Shown: one piece after another, positions 1 to 7,107 of the stretch
Layout: every line of letters starts with the position of its first letter
Position numbering within the stretch: position 1 is the first letter of the stretch
DNA from: an uncultured Bdellovibrionales bacterium
GTDB lineage: Bacteria; Bdellovibrionota; Bdellovibrionia; Bdellovibrionales; UBA1609
Assembly: GCA_938002015.1 (NCBI GenBank)
Contig: CALLAU010000054.1
Span: forward strand, 1-64,000
DNA: 64,000 bases
Reading direction: 5' to 3'
Program-made: the position numbers and the translations under genes
Notes under the pieces: generated by a model
Told to the model about the DNA's origin: nothing
Databases searched by the model: none
What the model saw: only the letters and a program-made list of their open reading frames with translations

Positions 1-333
1 GATAAAATCTATAAAGAGTTTTTTAGAGTCTTAAAGCCTGGTGGCGTTTTAGGTGTTGTTCAACACAGAGAAATTATTGGAAGAGAGCAAGATCCAGAGG
101 CTAAATCAGGGTATGTGCTTGAAACTGAAGTGATTAAAATGGCTGAAAAAGCTGGGTTTTTAATGGACTCAAGAACTAATATTAATGCTAACCCTATGGA
201 TACAAAAGACTATGAAAAAGGTGTTTGGACCCTTCCTCCAGTTTATCGACTAGGAGATGTTGATAGGGAGAAGTATAAGAAAATTGGCGAGAGTGATCGT
301 ATGACTCTTAAATTTATAAAGCCTACGAACTAG
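1..333 (+). CDS. SAM-dependent methyltransferase, C-terminal part (COG4798-like)
   Basis: The reading frame is open from the first base, so the gene starts outside the window and only the last 110 codons are present. The visible part begins with the post-motif LKPGG, typical of class I SAM-dependent methyltransferases. It continues with the block INANPMDTKDYEKGVWTLPP and the ending ESDRMTLKFIKP, which I recognise from the predicted methyltransferases of COG4798. The substrate is unknown. The SAM-binding GxGxG motif would lie upstream and cannot be checked. A GTG at 115 opens a shorter frame, but the conserved sequence continues upstream of it, so that is not the start. The gene ends inside a hairpin that may be its terminator. 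Confidence 0.75.
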   Translation, partial: DKIYKEFFRVLKPGGVLGVVQHREIIGREQDPEAKSGYVLETEVIKMAEKAGFLMDSRTNINANPMDTKDYEKGVWTLPPVYRLGDVDREKYKKIGESDRMTLKFIKPTN

Positions 334-350
334 GCTTTATAGGCGTTTTT
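316..350 (+). terminator. Hairpin overlapping the methyltransferase stop codon
   Basis: A perfect 10-bp stem (ATAAAGCCTA / TAGGCTTTAT, loop CGAAC) spans 316-340. It is followed after five bases by a run of five T at 346-350. The stop codon TAG (331-333) lies in the right arm. The gap between stem and T-run makes it a less than ideal rho-independent terminator. Confidence 0.5.
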
Positions 351-369
351 ACTTCTTAAAACTAACCAA

Positions 370-398
370 TTGACACCTCGACCTTGATTGTTTAAACC
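370..398 (+). promoter_or_regulatory. Putative sigma-70 promoter of rpmG
   Basis: A consensus -35 box TTGACA lies at 370-375. With a 17-base spacer the -10 position holds TAAACC (393-398), which matches only three of six bases. The start of rpmG follows 30 bases later, with a CGGAG Shine-Dalgarno site. The -35 is strong and the -10 weak. Confidence 0.4.
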
Positions 399-427
399 AA
401 TGGATCGGCAATAACCGGAGTATATAT

Positions 428-610
428 ATGGCTAAGAAAAAAGGCAAAATCAGAATCATCACTTTAGAGTGCACAGAAGCTAGAAAACTAGGAAAATCAC
501 CTTCTAGATACACTACTAAAAAGAACGCTCAGACACATCCTGAGAGACTAGAAAAGAAGAAGTACAATCCTTTCTTAAGAAAGCACACACTTCATAAAGA
601 AATTAAGTAA
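428..610 (+). CDS. rpmG: 50S ribosomal protein L33
   Basis: This 60-residue, very basic protein matches ribosomal protein L33 end to end: an AKKKGKIRI start, the core [21 protein letters not shown] and the ending LHKEIK. L33 sits in the large subunit near the E site. Zinc-binding L33 has two CxxC pairs. Here only one cysteine of the first pair remains (LECTEA) and the second pair is replaced by NPFL, so this is a zinc-free (C-minus) form that keeps a relic of the zinc form. It is a single-gene unit with a CGGAG ribosome binding site and a terminator just downstream. The neighbours in this window are not ribosomal genes. Confidence 0.97.
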   Translation: MAKKKGKIRIITLECTEARKLGKSPSRYTTKKNAQTHPERLEKKKYNPFLRKHTLHKEIK

Positions 611-647
611 TTTCAATTATTTACAAAATTTACTTCAATTGATTTAA

Positions 648-672
648 AAAGGCTCTTAACAGAGTCTTTTTT
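648..672 (+). terminator. Rho-independent terminator of rpmG
   Basis: The stem AAAGGCTCT / AGAGTCTTT (one G-U pair, loop TAAC) is followed by a T-rich tail. It lies 37 bases after the rpmG stop codon and before the exbB operon. Confidence 0.6.
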
Positions 673-728
673 AGTTTTAAACAGCCCTCTTTTTGCTTTT
701 ATAATAAAGCTCCAGATCAACATAAAAA

Positions 729-747
729 CCAAATGATAATCACTAGT
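729..747 (+). promoter_or_regulatory. Fur-like box upstream of exbB-exbD-tonB
   Basis: The core AATGATAATCA (732-742) matches the centre of the 19-bp Fur consensus GATAATGATAATCATTATC. Over 729-747 I count 13 of 19 matches. A consensus -10 TATAAT lies just upstream (700-705), so the box would sit over the early transcribed region. The following genes encode an ExbB/ExbD/TonB energy transducer, a classic Fur target, which supports the reading. Confidence 0.45.
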
Positions 748-801
748 CAATTTTAGGCTCTTTTCTTGGCTCTTGATTTGAGAAGACTTAAAAGACTAAG
801 G

Positions 802-1395
802 ATGAGTAATCTTTTGTTATCTGGCGGCCCTTTAATGATTCCATTAGGAATCTGTTCTGTACTTGGCGTAAGTATGATCTTAGAAAGGCTTTTTTTTTGG
901 TTTAAGCAATCTAGAAACAACGAGCCTCAGCTTGTTGCAGCTGTTTATGAGCTTTTAAGTAAAAAACAAAACACTGAAGCCTTAAACCTGGCAAATGAAT
1001 CTAAAGACTCTAGCCTTATTTGCGTCAAAGCCTGTTTAGAGAGCCACCAACGCATCAAACCTCTTACCTTAGAATCTTTAGCCTCACAGGTTTTAAAACC
1101 CACTAGACGTTTTGAAAAGGGGTTAGAAACACTTATTACCATTTCTCCACTTTTAGGAATCCTTGGTACTGTTCTTGGAATCATCGCCTCTTTTAAAAGC
1201 ATTGCCCCTTCAGGACTTGGTGACCCTGCGGCTATGATGGCAGGACTTTCTCAAGCCCTGATCACAACTGCCACAGGTCTCTCTATTTCTATTCTCCTAT
1301 TAGTCTTTCATAACTACTTTCTTAAAATGAGTGAAGCTCAGCAAGAAAAACTAGAAGAAGAGCTCACTCTTTTTGAAGAACTTGCAGGAAGCTAG
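802..1395 (+). CDS. exbB: ExbB/TolQ/MotA-family proton channel
   Basis: This inner-membrane proton channel subunit energises TonB together with ExbD. After a short periplasmic start (LLLSGGPLMIPLGICSVLG) comes the first membrane helix with the family motif ERLFFW. A cytoplasmic loop follows, then the two conserved helices: TISPLLGILGTVLGIIASF and the segment GLSQALITTATGLSISILLL. The frame is open from a TTG at 766. I prefer ATG 802 because the family normally begins just before the GGPLMIP stretch; the Shine-Dalgarno evidence is weak for both. It is followed after nine bases by exbD and then tonB, so the three form one operon behind a Fur-like box. A second, separate ExbB/ExbD/TonB set lies at 15.2-18 kb. 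Confidence 0.88.
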   Translation: MSNLLLSGGPLMIPLGICSVLGVSMILERLFFWFKQSRNNEPQLVAAVYELLSKKQNTEALNLANESKDSSLICVKACLESHQRIKPLTLESLASQVLKPTRRFEKGLETLITISPLLGILGTVLGIIASFKSIAPSGLGDPAAMMAGLSQALITTATGLSISILLLVFHNYFLKMSEAQQEKLEEELTLFEELAGS

Positions 1396-1404
1396 GGAAC
1401 CTTT

Positions 1405-1818
1405 ATGAAAATTGCTGTAGCCAAAAGAAAACCTGTAGAGATAAATCTAGTGCCCTTACTAGATAGTATCTTTATTCTTGTTTTCTTTTTTATGTTCTCT
1501 CTAGCTACGATGGTTAAGAGACAAGGCCTCTCTGTAGCACTGCCTGGATCAAGCTCAGGAAAATCAATCACTGAAAGACAAAGTCTATCGGTAAAAAAAG
1601 ATGGATCTCTTTTCTGGGGTCAGGAGCTTATTAAAAAAGAAGAGCTTTCTTTAAAACTTAATGCCTTTAAGAAGAACTCACCTGATACAGCACTCGTGAT
1701 TCAAGGAGACAGAGGAACAGCTTTTGAGAATATCGTTGAGATCCTTGATACAGCAAAGAGACTTGGCGTTTCAAAAGTTACGATTGAGACAAAAGGACAA
1801 AGTGGAGGAGGCAACTAG
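1405..1818 (+). CDS. exbD: ExbD/TolR-family biopolymer transport protein
   Basis: This 137-residue ExbD-type subunit is the partner of ExbB. It shows the family layout: a short basic cytoplasmic start, then the single membrane helix containing the essential aspartate in VPLLDSIFILVFFFMF, then a periplasmic domain ending in a glycine-rich tail. The sequence VEINLVPLLD is the ExbD/TolR hallmark. An AGGGA ribosome site lies in the nine-base gap after exbB, and tonB starts three bases after its stop codon. Its job is inferred to be proton-motive-force coupling to TonB for outer-membrane uptake. Confidence 0.92.
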   Translation: MKIAVAKRKPVEINLVPLLDSIFILVFFFMFSLATMVKRQGLSVALPGSSSGKSITERQSLSVKKDGSLFWGQELIKKEELSLKLNAFKKNSPDTALVIQGDRGTAFENIVEILDTAKRLGVSKVTIETKGQSGGGN

Positions 1819-1821
1819 TTT

Positions 1822-2430
1822 ATGGTTATAGATCTTAAAAGCCCACTTTTTTCTAATCAACAACATCAAAGAAACTTAAGCCTCTTCTTTATATTTGCAC
1901 TTATCTTGCATGCTCTCTTTTTATTAAGCTTTATAAATTTACGACTTAATTTTGATTTTACGGCATACACACCTAAGGCCTTTGAGCCAACAACGTCAAT
2001 TGATATAAACCTTAATCAATCTGAAAACATAAAAGCCTCTGCAAAGCCTAAAAAAGAAAAATCTCCAGTAAAAAGCAAAACTGAGGCTTTAGAAAAAGAA
2101 AGTATTGTTGATAAAACTACAAAAACTAAATCAAGCTCTACAGCTCAAGCTCAGCCTTTTTCAACAAATAAAATCTATGCAAGCTACCCTCCACTAGCTG
2201 AAGAAATGCAAATTGAGGGGACTGTTTATATGAAGTTTTTAGTAGATAAGATTGGTAAAGTTTTAGACGTAAGAGTAACAAAATCAAGTGGTTCAAAGCT
2301 CTTAGACGATGCCGCTGTAGAGGCCCTTAAAACAGCTGAAAGCTTTAATCCTGCTGTTAACTCTAAAGGACAGGCTGTTTCAGCATGGGGTGAGTACTCT
2401 ATTCGTTTTTCTTTAACTGAAGAGAGTTAA
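1822..2430 (+). CDS. tonB: TonB-family energy transducer
   Basis: The 202-residue protein has one N-terminal membrane anchor (about residues 19-40). A lysine/serine-rich periplasmic spacer follows (about 65-110), then a C-terminal TonB domain (about 115-200) with the pattern YPPLAEEMQIEGTVYMKFLV, a DVRVTKSSGS stretch, and a final beta strand. It reaches across the periplasm to drive TonB-dependent outer-membrane receptors. It ends the exbB-exbD-tonB operon. No receptor gene is adjacent; the only receptor in this window (11-14.1 kb) sits with the other TonB set. Confidence 0.88.
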   Translation: MVIDLKSPLFSNQQHQRNLSLFFIFALILHALFLLSFINLRLNFDFTAYTPKAFEPTTSIDINLNQSENIKASAKPKKEKSPVKSKTEALEKESIVDKTTKTKSSSTAQAQPFSTNKIYASYPPLAEEMQIEGTVYMKFLVDKIGKVLDVRVTKSSGSKLLDDAAVEALKTAESFNPAVNSKGQAVSAWGEYSIRFSLTEES

Positions 2431-2558
2431 AACCTCTTTCTTAAGGCCCCTAATTAGTACCAGTAGTAAGTAATATTTTCATTTTAAGCGCCCTATCCTT
2501 TTAAATTACCCACCTCAGTATATTATCTTTAATCAACTTTATTTAGAGGTATTTATCC

Positions 2559-3080
2559 ATGTTAAAATCAATATTCGCTTTATTATTCCTATTTTCTACT
2601 ACTGTTTTTGGTTATGCTTCTGACCCTGCTGATGCTGGAGATCTTCTGATTGATGAAGCTGGCAAGGTTAAAGAATTACTATTTACAGCACAAACAGGAA
2701 GCGTTTTTAAAGTTTTAAAAGGAACAGAATCTGTTTTAATTTATGCTATAGATCTAGGAACTTCTCCAAAGGCTGATTTAGAAGAGCTTCTTAGTGAAAT
2801 CTCCGGTGAGGGAAGCGGACTAGTAGTTATTCTAGCAGATGTTGCTAAATTTTATGACGATGGGTTAACTATCCAAATCTCTAAAGATCTTATCATTAGT
2901 GGTGAAGAAGAAGGTGTTTTCGTTGATGGTAGAGGCGTTGGACTTATACTTAACGGCGAAGAAGAAGGCGTTTTTGTTGATGGTAGAGGCGTTGGACTTA
3001 TACTCAATGGCGAAGAAGAAGGTGTTTTCGTTGATGCCACAGATGTGTTAAAAACTATAGGTGGTACTGTACCTCTTTAA
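2559..3080 (+). CDS. Secreted protein with 18-residue internal tandem repeats
   Basis: I do not recognise the family. The 173-residue protein starts with a clear signal peptide (KSIFALLFLFSTTVFGYAS). Its middle resembles nothing I can name. From about residue 115 a unit of 18 residues beginning GEEEGVFVDGRG is repeated almost exactly twice, plus a partial third copy, reflecting 54-bp DNA repeats. It stands alone, downstream of tonB and before a strong terminator. Exported and variable in repeat number are the only inferences I make. Confidence 0.7.
   Translation: MLKSIFALLFLFSTTVFGYASDPADAGDLLIDEAGKVKELLFTAQTGSVFKVLKGTESVLIYAIDLGTSPKADLEELLSEISGEGSGLVVILADVAKFYDDGLTIQISKDLIISGEEEGVFVDGRGVGLILNGEEEGVFVDGRGVGLILNGEEEGVFVDATDVLKTIGGTVPL
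2901..3036 (+). repeat. 54-bp tandem repeat, 2.5 copies, inside a coding gene
   Basis: The units are 2901-2954, 2955-3008 and a partial 3009-3036. They differ at only a few, mostly third-codon, positions (GGT/GGC, TTC/TTT, AAC/AAT). The unit length is a multiple of three, so copy-number change keeps the reading frame. Confidence 0.95.
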
Positions 3081-3115
3081 TTCAAGGTAAAAAATCTTTT
3101 TTAAAAATTGGTTAG

Positions 3116-3150
3116 GCCACTTTCTTCAAAATAAAGTGGCTTTTTTATTT
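3116..3150 (+). terminator. Rho-independent terminator
   Basis: A perfect 8-bp stem GCCACTTT (3116-3123) / AAAGTGGC (3133-3140) is followed by six T. It terminates the repeat-protein gene. The convergent gene on the minus strand ends at 3156. Confidence 0.85.
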
Positions 3151-3155
3151 ATTTG

Positions 3156-3623
3156 CTACTTAGCTCCGCCAGCCGGCAGTTTAGCTTTATATTCTAAAAT
3201 TGGAAAAGGATCTTCTTCTGTTGATGACGCCTCTACTTCTTTTTTTACTTCAGTTTTTTGAGGCTTAAAAGATGCTGGAACACGGTAAGTTCTCGTCTCT
3301 TCTTTAGCTTTAACTACTTTTTTATTTACACGAGCTTTAGAGCCTGGGTTACAGAGCTTGTCTTTTGACTCTTTACTTAAGTTAGAAACCGGAATAAGTA
3401 TCTCATCACCTTTATTTAGCTTATGAATGTTTGCTTTGCTCTTTTGGTTAAGTTTAACTGTTTTAAAGTAAGACTTATCACCAAAGGGATCTTTAGAGCC
3501 AAGGCTTCTTAAGATCTTTGCAACCCAGTCCCCTTCTTTAACCTTATACGCACAAGTCTCTTCAGCAAAGCTTAAGTGCGACCAAAAAAATAAAAAACAT
3601 ATAAAAACTCTAGGATTTCTCAT
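3156..3623 (-). CDS. Secreted LysM-like protein
   Basis: This 155-residue protein has an N-terminal signal peptide (VFICFLFFWSHLSFAEE). A single LysM-like fold follows (about residues 25-80), beginning YKVKEGDWVAKILRSLG and ending LNKGDEILIPV, typical of peptidoglycan-binding LysM. The C-terminal third is lysine- and glutamate-rich and probably disordered. LysM domains bind glycan strands, so a periplasmic wall-associated role is likely, but no catalytic domain is present. An AAAGAG ribosome site precedes the ATG. The neighbouring minus-strand acyltransferase gene starts a separate unit 50 bp upstream. Confidence 0.7.
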   Translation of the reverse strand: MRNPRVFICFLFFWSHLSFAEETCAYKVKEGDWVAKILRSLGSKDPFGDKSYFKTVKLNQKSKANIHKLNKGDEILIPVSNLSKESKDKLCNPGSKARVNKKVVKAKEETRTYRVPASFKPQKTEVKKEVEASSTEEDPFPILEYKAKLPAGGAK

Positions 3624-3673
3624 GCTCTTTATATCGGTTTAAAAGCCTATAAAACTTTAAGGCTAAGAAGGCT

Positions 3674-4474
3674 TTAAGAAAGGTATTTCTTTGATAAGGC
3701 TGGACTTAGATCTGTGATTTTTAGAATAGATAAGAAGTCTATTGATTGAAGCTTTTTATCATTAGCAGGGATTCCTGAAAACTTAGCTCCAGCCTTCATA
3801 TAGGATTTAAAAAGAGGGGGCAGAGAACGCTCAACTTCATTTAAATCATACCCTTCACCTTTAAGTTTCTCATAAGCTTCTTTAGTCCCGTTAAGAATAT
3901 TTTGAGGGAGCGGCTCAACATCTACATTAAAAAGAAGCTCTTTAGTCTTAAAAAGGTGATATGCAAGTGCGGCTTCTTTTGGATCCTGTGTCCAAAGTGT
4001 AGCGCACCCAAATAAATAGTCTGCTTTTATACCCAGAATGTAGTCTGCAATTCCTCTCCATAAAAGAGTAATCACAACACCTGAGCGTTGCTCACTACTC
4101 ACCGTAGCCCTACCCATTTCAACAAGCTTACCCTCTAAATCCAATAAATTTTTAAGGTTAAACTCTCTTGCGGTATAAAAGTCTTTAGTAAAGTCAGAAC
4201 AAAGGATTCTATAAGTTCCAATAACTTCACCTGTGCTTTTTTTCTTTACGATAATATGATCAGCTTTTGCGTCATACTCATCTATATCAAGTGGCAAAGG
4301 TGGTTTATCTTTATAAAACTCACCATAAATTCCGTAGCGAAGTTTAAAGGTTTTTATAAGCTCATCTTCACTATCAGCAGTCTTTACAATAAAGTCATTT
4401 TTCTCAATATGAATTGGAAAAAACGGCTTATAATCTGAAAGCTTTTTTGAAGCTAAAAATTCTTGTTCAGTCAC
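3674..4474 (-). CDS. GNAT-fold N-acyltransferase, OlsB/COG3176-like
   Basis: The 266-residue protein resembles the acyl-ACP-dependent N-acyltransferases of the OlsB/hemolysin-like group. These attach a hydroxy-fatty acid to ornithine or a similar amine in lipid synthesis. Visible marks are the early LRYGIYGEFY segment (autoinducer-synthase-like fold), IIVKKKSTGEVIGTYRIL, the conserved EMGRATVSSEQRSGVVITLL block at about residues 118-137, DYLFGCATL, and the C-terminal LPPLFKSYMKAGAKFSG typical of this family. The substrate is inferred only. The start is a GTG without a clear Shine-Dalgarno site. An OlsA-like partner gene is not adjacent. Confidence 0.72.
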   Translation of the reverse strand: MTEQEFLASKKLSDYKPFFPIHIEKNDFIVKTADSEDELIKTFKLRYGIYGEFYKDKPPLPLDIDEYDAKADHIIVKKKSTGEVIGTYRILCSDFTKDFYTAREFNLKNLLDLEGKLVEMGRATVSSEQRSGVVITLLWRGIADYILGIKADYLFGCATLWTQDPKEAALAYHLFKTKELLFNVDVEPLPQNILNGTKEAYEKLKGEGYDLNEVERSLPPLFKSYMKAGAKFSGIPANDKKLQSIDFLSILKITDLSPALSKKYLS

Positions 4475-4610
4475 GAAAAGTAATCTATCAGAGGCCCCCA
4501 GTCTTCATCAAGGCTCTCTCCTGTATTTTAATCACTATAGACACGGAGTTTAGTGACAAGCTAGCAATAAGAAATAACATAAGCTTTTAGAGCACAAAAA
4601 AGGGGCAAAA

Positions 4611-6458
4611 ATGAACTCTCATCAAGCAAGCAATTGGAGTGATTTAGCAAAAGAATTTACTTGGAAAACAGACTTTAAATCTGAGCTTAGTGGCGGCTTT
4701 GAAAAAGGGGATATAACTTGGTTTAAAGAAGGTTCATTAAATATATGTGAAAACTTACTTGATAGAAATATCGAAGCTGGACTTGGTGAGAAGACGGCTT
4801 TTTTCTGGGAACCTAATGAGCTCAATAACAGTTTAAAGAAAAGTTTTTCATATAATGAGGTTTTAACTGAGGTTTCTAAGTTTTCCAATGCACTAAAAGA
4901 AAGTGGCATTAAAAAGGGTGATGTTATTGCCATTTATATGCCTATGGTACCAGAAGCTGTTTTTGCAAGTCTTGCCTGTTCTAGAATTGGAGCTGTTCAT
5001 ACGATTGTTTTTGGAGGCTTTTCAAAAGAAGCTTTAAGATCAAGACTTATTGATTCAAAAACAAAACTCATCGTCACTGCAAAGACTTGTTATAGAGGCA
5101 ATAAGACAATTGATTTATTAGGTGTTGCTCAAGAAGCCAGTAAAGACCTAGATCATTTAAGTCACCTTGTGTTTGTTGATAATTCAGATACGAGTGCAAA
5201 CGAGCAAAGTGGTTTAAATCAAATTTCTTATACTGACTTTGTTAAAGGTATGCCTACCACCTTTGAGCCAGTTTATGTTGAAGCCGAGCACCCTCTTTTT
5301 ATTCTATACACTTCTGGCTCAACTGGAAAACCAAAAGGTCTTGTGCATACAACTGGCGGTTATATGGTGTGGTCAGCTTTTACTTTTAAAGAAGTTTTTC
5401 AGTTTCAAGATGATGATGTTTTCTGGTGTACTGCTGATATTGGTTGGATCACGGGTCACTCCTACTTTCTTTATGGACCTTTTTTAAATGGAGCAACTCA
5501 AGTGATGTTTGAAGGAGTTCCCACCTACCCAAATCCTGACAGATTCTGGAAAGTGATTGAAAAATATAAGGTGAGTCATTTTTATACAGCTCCTACAGCA
5601 ATAAGAAGTCTTCAATGTCTTGGTGATGACTGGGTTTTAAACTCTGACTTAAGCTCTTTAAAGGTTTTAGGCTCAGTTGGAGAACCTATTAATCTAGAAG
5701 CTTGGCAGTGGTATAATGACATAGTTGGAAAGAAAGAGTGTGAGATTGTTGATACTTGGTGGCAAACAGAAACTGGCGGTGTAATGATTTCAAATATACC
5801 TGGAAAAACACAAGCAAAGCCATGTCTAGCAACAAAGCCACTTAGTGGAATAAACCCAGCCTTACTTGATCAAAATGCTAACGTTGTTCATGACAATAAC
5901 CAAGAAGGTATTTTGTGCATCTCAAAACCATGGCCTGGTATTGCTAGAACTATTTTAAATGACCACAATAGGTACCTTGAAACCTATATGAAACCCTTTC
6001 CAGGGTATTATTACACTGGAGATGGTGCAAAAAGAGATGATGATGGAGATTATAGAATCATTGGAAGAATTGATGATGTTGTAAATGTTTCTGGCCACAG
6101 AATCGGAACTGCTGAAGTTGAAGATGTTATAAATAAATCAGGCCTTGTTATTGAGTCTGCTGTGGTTGGCATACCTGATGAAACAACAGGGCAAGCTCTT
6201 CTTGCTTTTGGAATTGTTTCTTCAACAGATTCAAGTGAGGTTTTAGAGAATAAAGTAAATGAAGCTATAAAAGAAAAGATCGGCTCTTTTTCAAAAGTTA
6301 AGAAATTTGTGATTGTTAAGGATTTACCAAAGACTAGATCTGGAAAAATCATGCGAAGACTACTTAGAAAGGTTGCAACTAAAGATGAAAATCTTGGTGA
6401 TACTTCTACACTTTTAAATCCAGATTGCATCCTAGAGATTAAAAAAAGCTTATACTAA
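4611..6458 (+). CDS. acs: Acetyl-CoA synthetase
   Basis: This cytoplasmic AMP-forming enzyme converts acetate, ATP and CoA to acetyl-CoA. Of 615 residues, the large N-terminal domain carries the P-loop-like motif LYTSGSTGKPKGLVHT, the acetate-pocket region around DIGWITGHSYFLYGP, and WWQTETGG. The C-terminal lid has YYTGDGAKRD, the hinge GRIDDVVNVSGHRIGTAEVE and the catalytic lysine in LPKTRSGKIMRRLLRK, the usual site of regulatory acetylation. It is slightly shorter than the E. coli enzyme (about 650), with the difference mostly at the N terminus. AAGGGG precedes the ATG. It is monocistronic; no Pat or CobB homologue is adjacent. Confidence 0.96.
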   Translation: MNSHQASNWSDLAKEFTWKTDFKSELSGGFEKGDITWFKEGSLNICENLLDRNIEAGLGEKTAFFWEPNELNNSLKKSFSYNEVLTEVSKFSNALKESGIKKGDVIAIYMPMVPEAVFASLACSRIGAVHTIVFGGFSKEALRSRLIDSKTKLIVTAKTCYRGNKTIDLLGVAQEASKDLDHLSHLVFVDNSDTSANEQSGLNQISYTDFVKGMPTTFEPVYVEAEHPLFILYTSGSTGKPKGLVHTTGGYMVWSAFTFKEVFQFQDDDVFWCTADIGWITGHSYFLYGPFLNGATQVMFEGVPTYPNPDRFWKVIEKYKVSHFYTAPTAIRSLQCLGDDWVLNSDLSSLKVLGSVGEPINLEAWQWYNDIVGKKECEIVDTWWQTETGGVMISNIPGKTQAKPCLATKPLSGINPALLDQNANVVHDNNQEGILCISKPWPGIARTILNDHNRYLETYMKPFPGYYYTGDGAKRDDDGDYRIIGRIDDVVNVSGHRIGTAEVEDVINKSGLVIESAVVGIPDETTGQALLAFGIVSSTDSSEVLENKVNEAIKEKIGSFSKVKKFVIVKDLPKTRSGKIMRRLLRKVATKDENLGDTSTLLNPDCILEIKKSLY

Positions 6459-6507
6459 AGCCCATTCTTTATTTGACGACCGCTCCCTTATTAATCGAAA
6501 ATTGCAT

Positions 6508-7074
6508 ATGACTATTTTTGACCAGGATTTTAAAATAAAGTTTGTTCATTATCTTATTAAAACTTTTAAAACTGAACTTGAGACTAAAAGGGAAGAACGC
6601 AAACTCATAAAAGAAAGATATAACGATGAGGCTAAAAGTCAGGGGTCTGCTTCAAGACGAATGCAGGTTCAAGCCGACAAAATTTTTCAAGAATTTGACA
6701 TTATTGAAAAACTAATTCCCTTACTAGAAAAATATCATGATAACACTGATGTTGCAGCAAAGACTAATAAATCGGTTGTGAGTATTTTCTCTTTTTTTGA
6801 AATTTATGAAAAGAAAGGGCACACTCCAGGCAAAAGCTATACAGCTTTTTTATTACCAATTGTCGAAACTCCTTGTATAAGTAAAATCTTATTTGAAGGC
6901 AAAACTATTCATTTATTAAGTAAACAAGACCGTTTTTTAGGAAAGGAAAAAGGTATTGTTTTCCATATAAAAGAAGCACCAGAGTTAGTCGAACTTCATA
7001 AAATGGGAAATTTAGTTGAAACAGGGCGTATGTCACCTTCAATTAAAATAGAAATTCGAAAAATATATGGTTAA
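6508..7074 (+). CDS. Unknown protein with N-terminal coiled coil
   Basis: I do not recognise this 188-residue protein. It has no signal peptide. Residues about 1-75 are charged and helical (KTFKTELETKREERKLIKER, then ASRRMQVQADKIFQEFDIIE), likely coiled coil. The C-terminal part has short beta-like strands (FLLPIVETPCISKILFEGK, KGIVFHIKEAPELVEL). That two-part shape loosely recalls GreA/TraR-like transcript factors, but the acidic tip motif is absent and I do not claim it. TTG 6502 is an alternative start three codons upstream; ATG 6508 is preferred only because it is ATG. It follows acs by 49 bp. Confidence 0.6.
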   Translation: MTIFDQDFKIKFVHYLIKTFKTELETKREERKLIKERYNDEAKSQGSASRRMQVQADKIFQEFDIIEKLIPLLEKYHDNTDVAAKTNKSVVSIFSFFEIYEKKGHTPGKSYTAFLLPIVETPCISKILFEGKTIHLLSKQDRFLGKEKGIVFHIKEAPELVELHKMGNLVETGRMSPSIKIEIRKIYG

Positions 7075-7107
7075 CTACAAAATCAGTACAATACATATTT
7101 ATTTTAA

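Noticed and set aside
2901..3036. CRISPR-like repeats
   Set aside because: The repeats are directly adjacent with no spacers, are multiples of three, and encode the repeating part of a protein.
2852..3040. Minus-strand open frame with PSSSPLSISPTPLPSTK repeats
   Set aside because: It is the reverse-strand shadow of the 54-bp tandem repeats in the secreted-protein gene. It has no ribosome site and no signal peptide.
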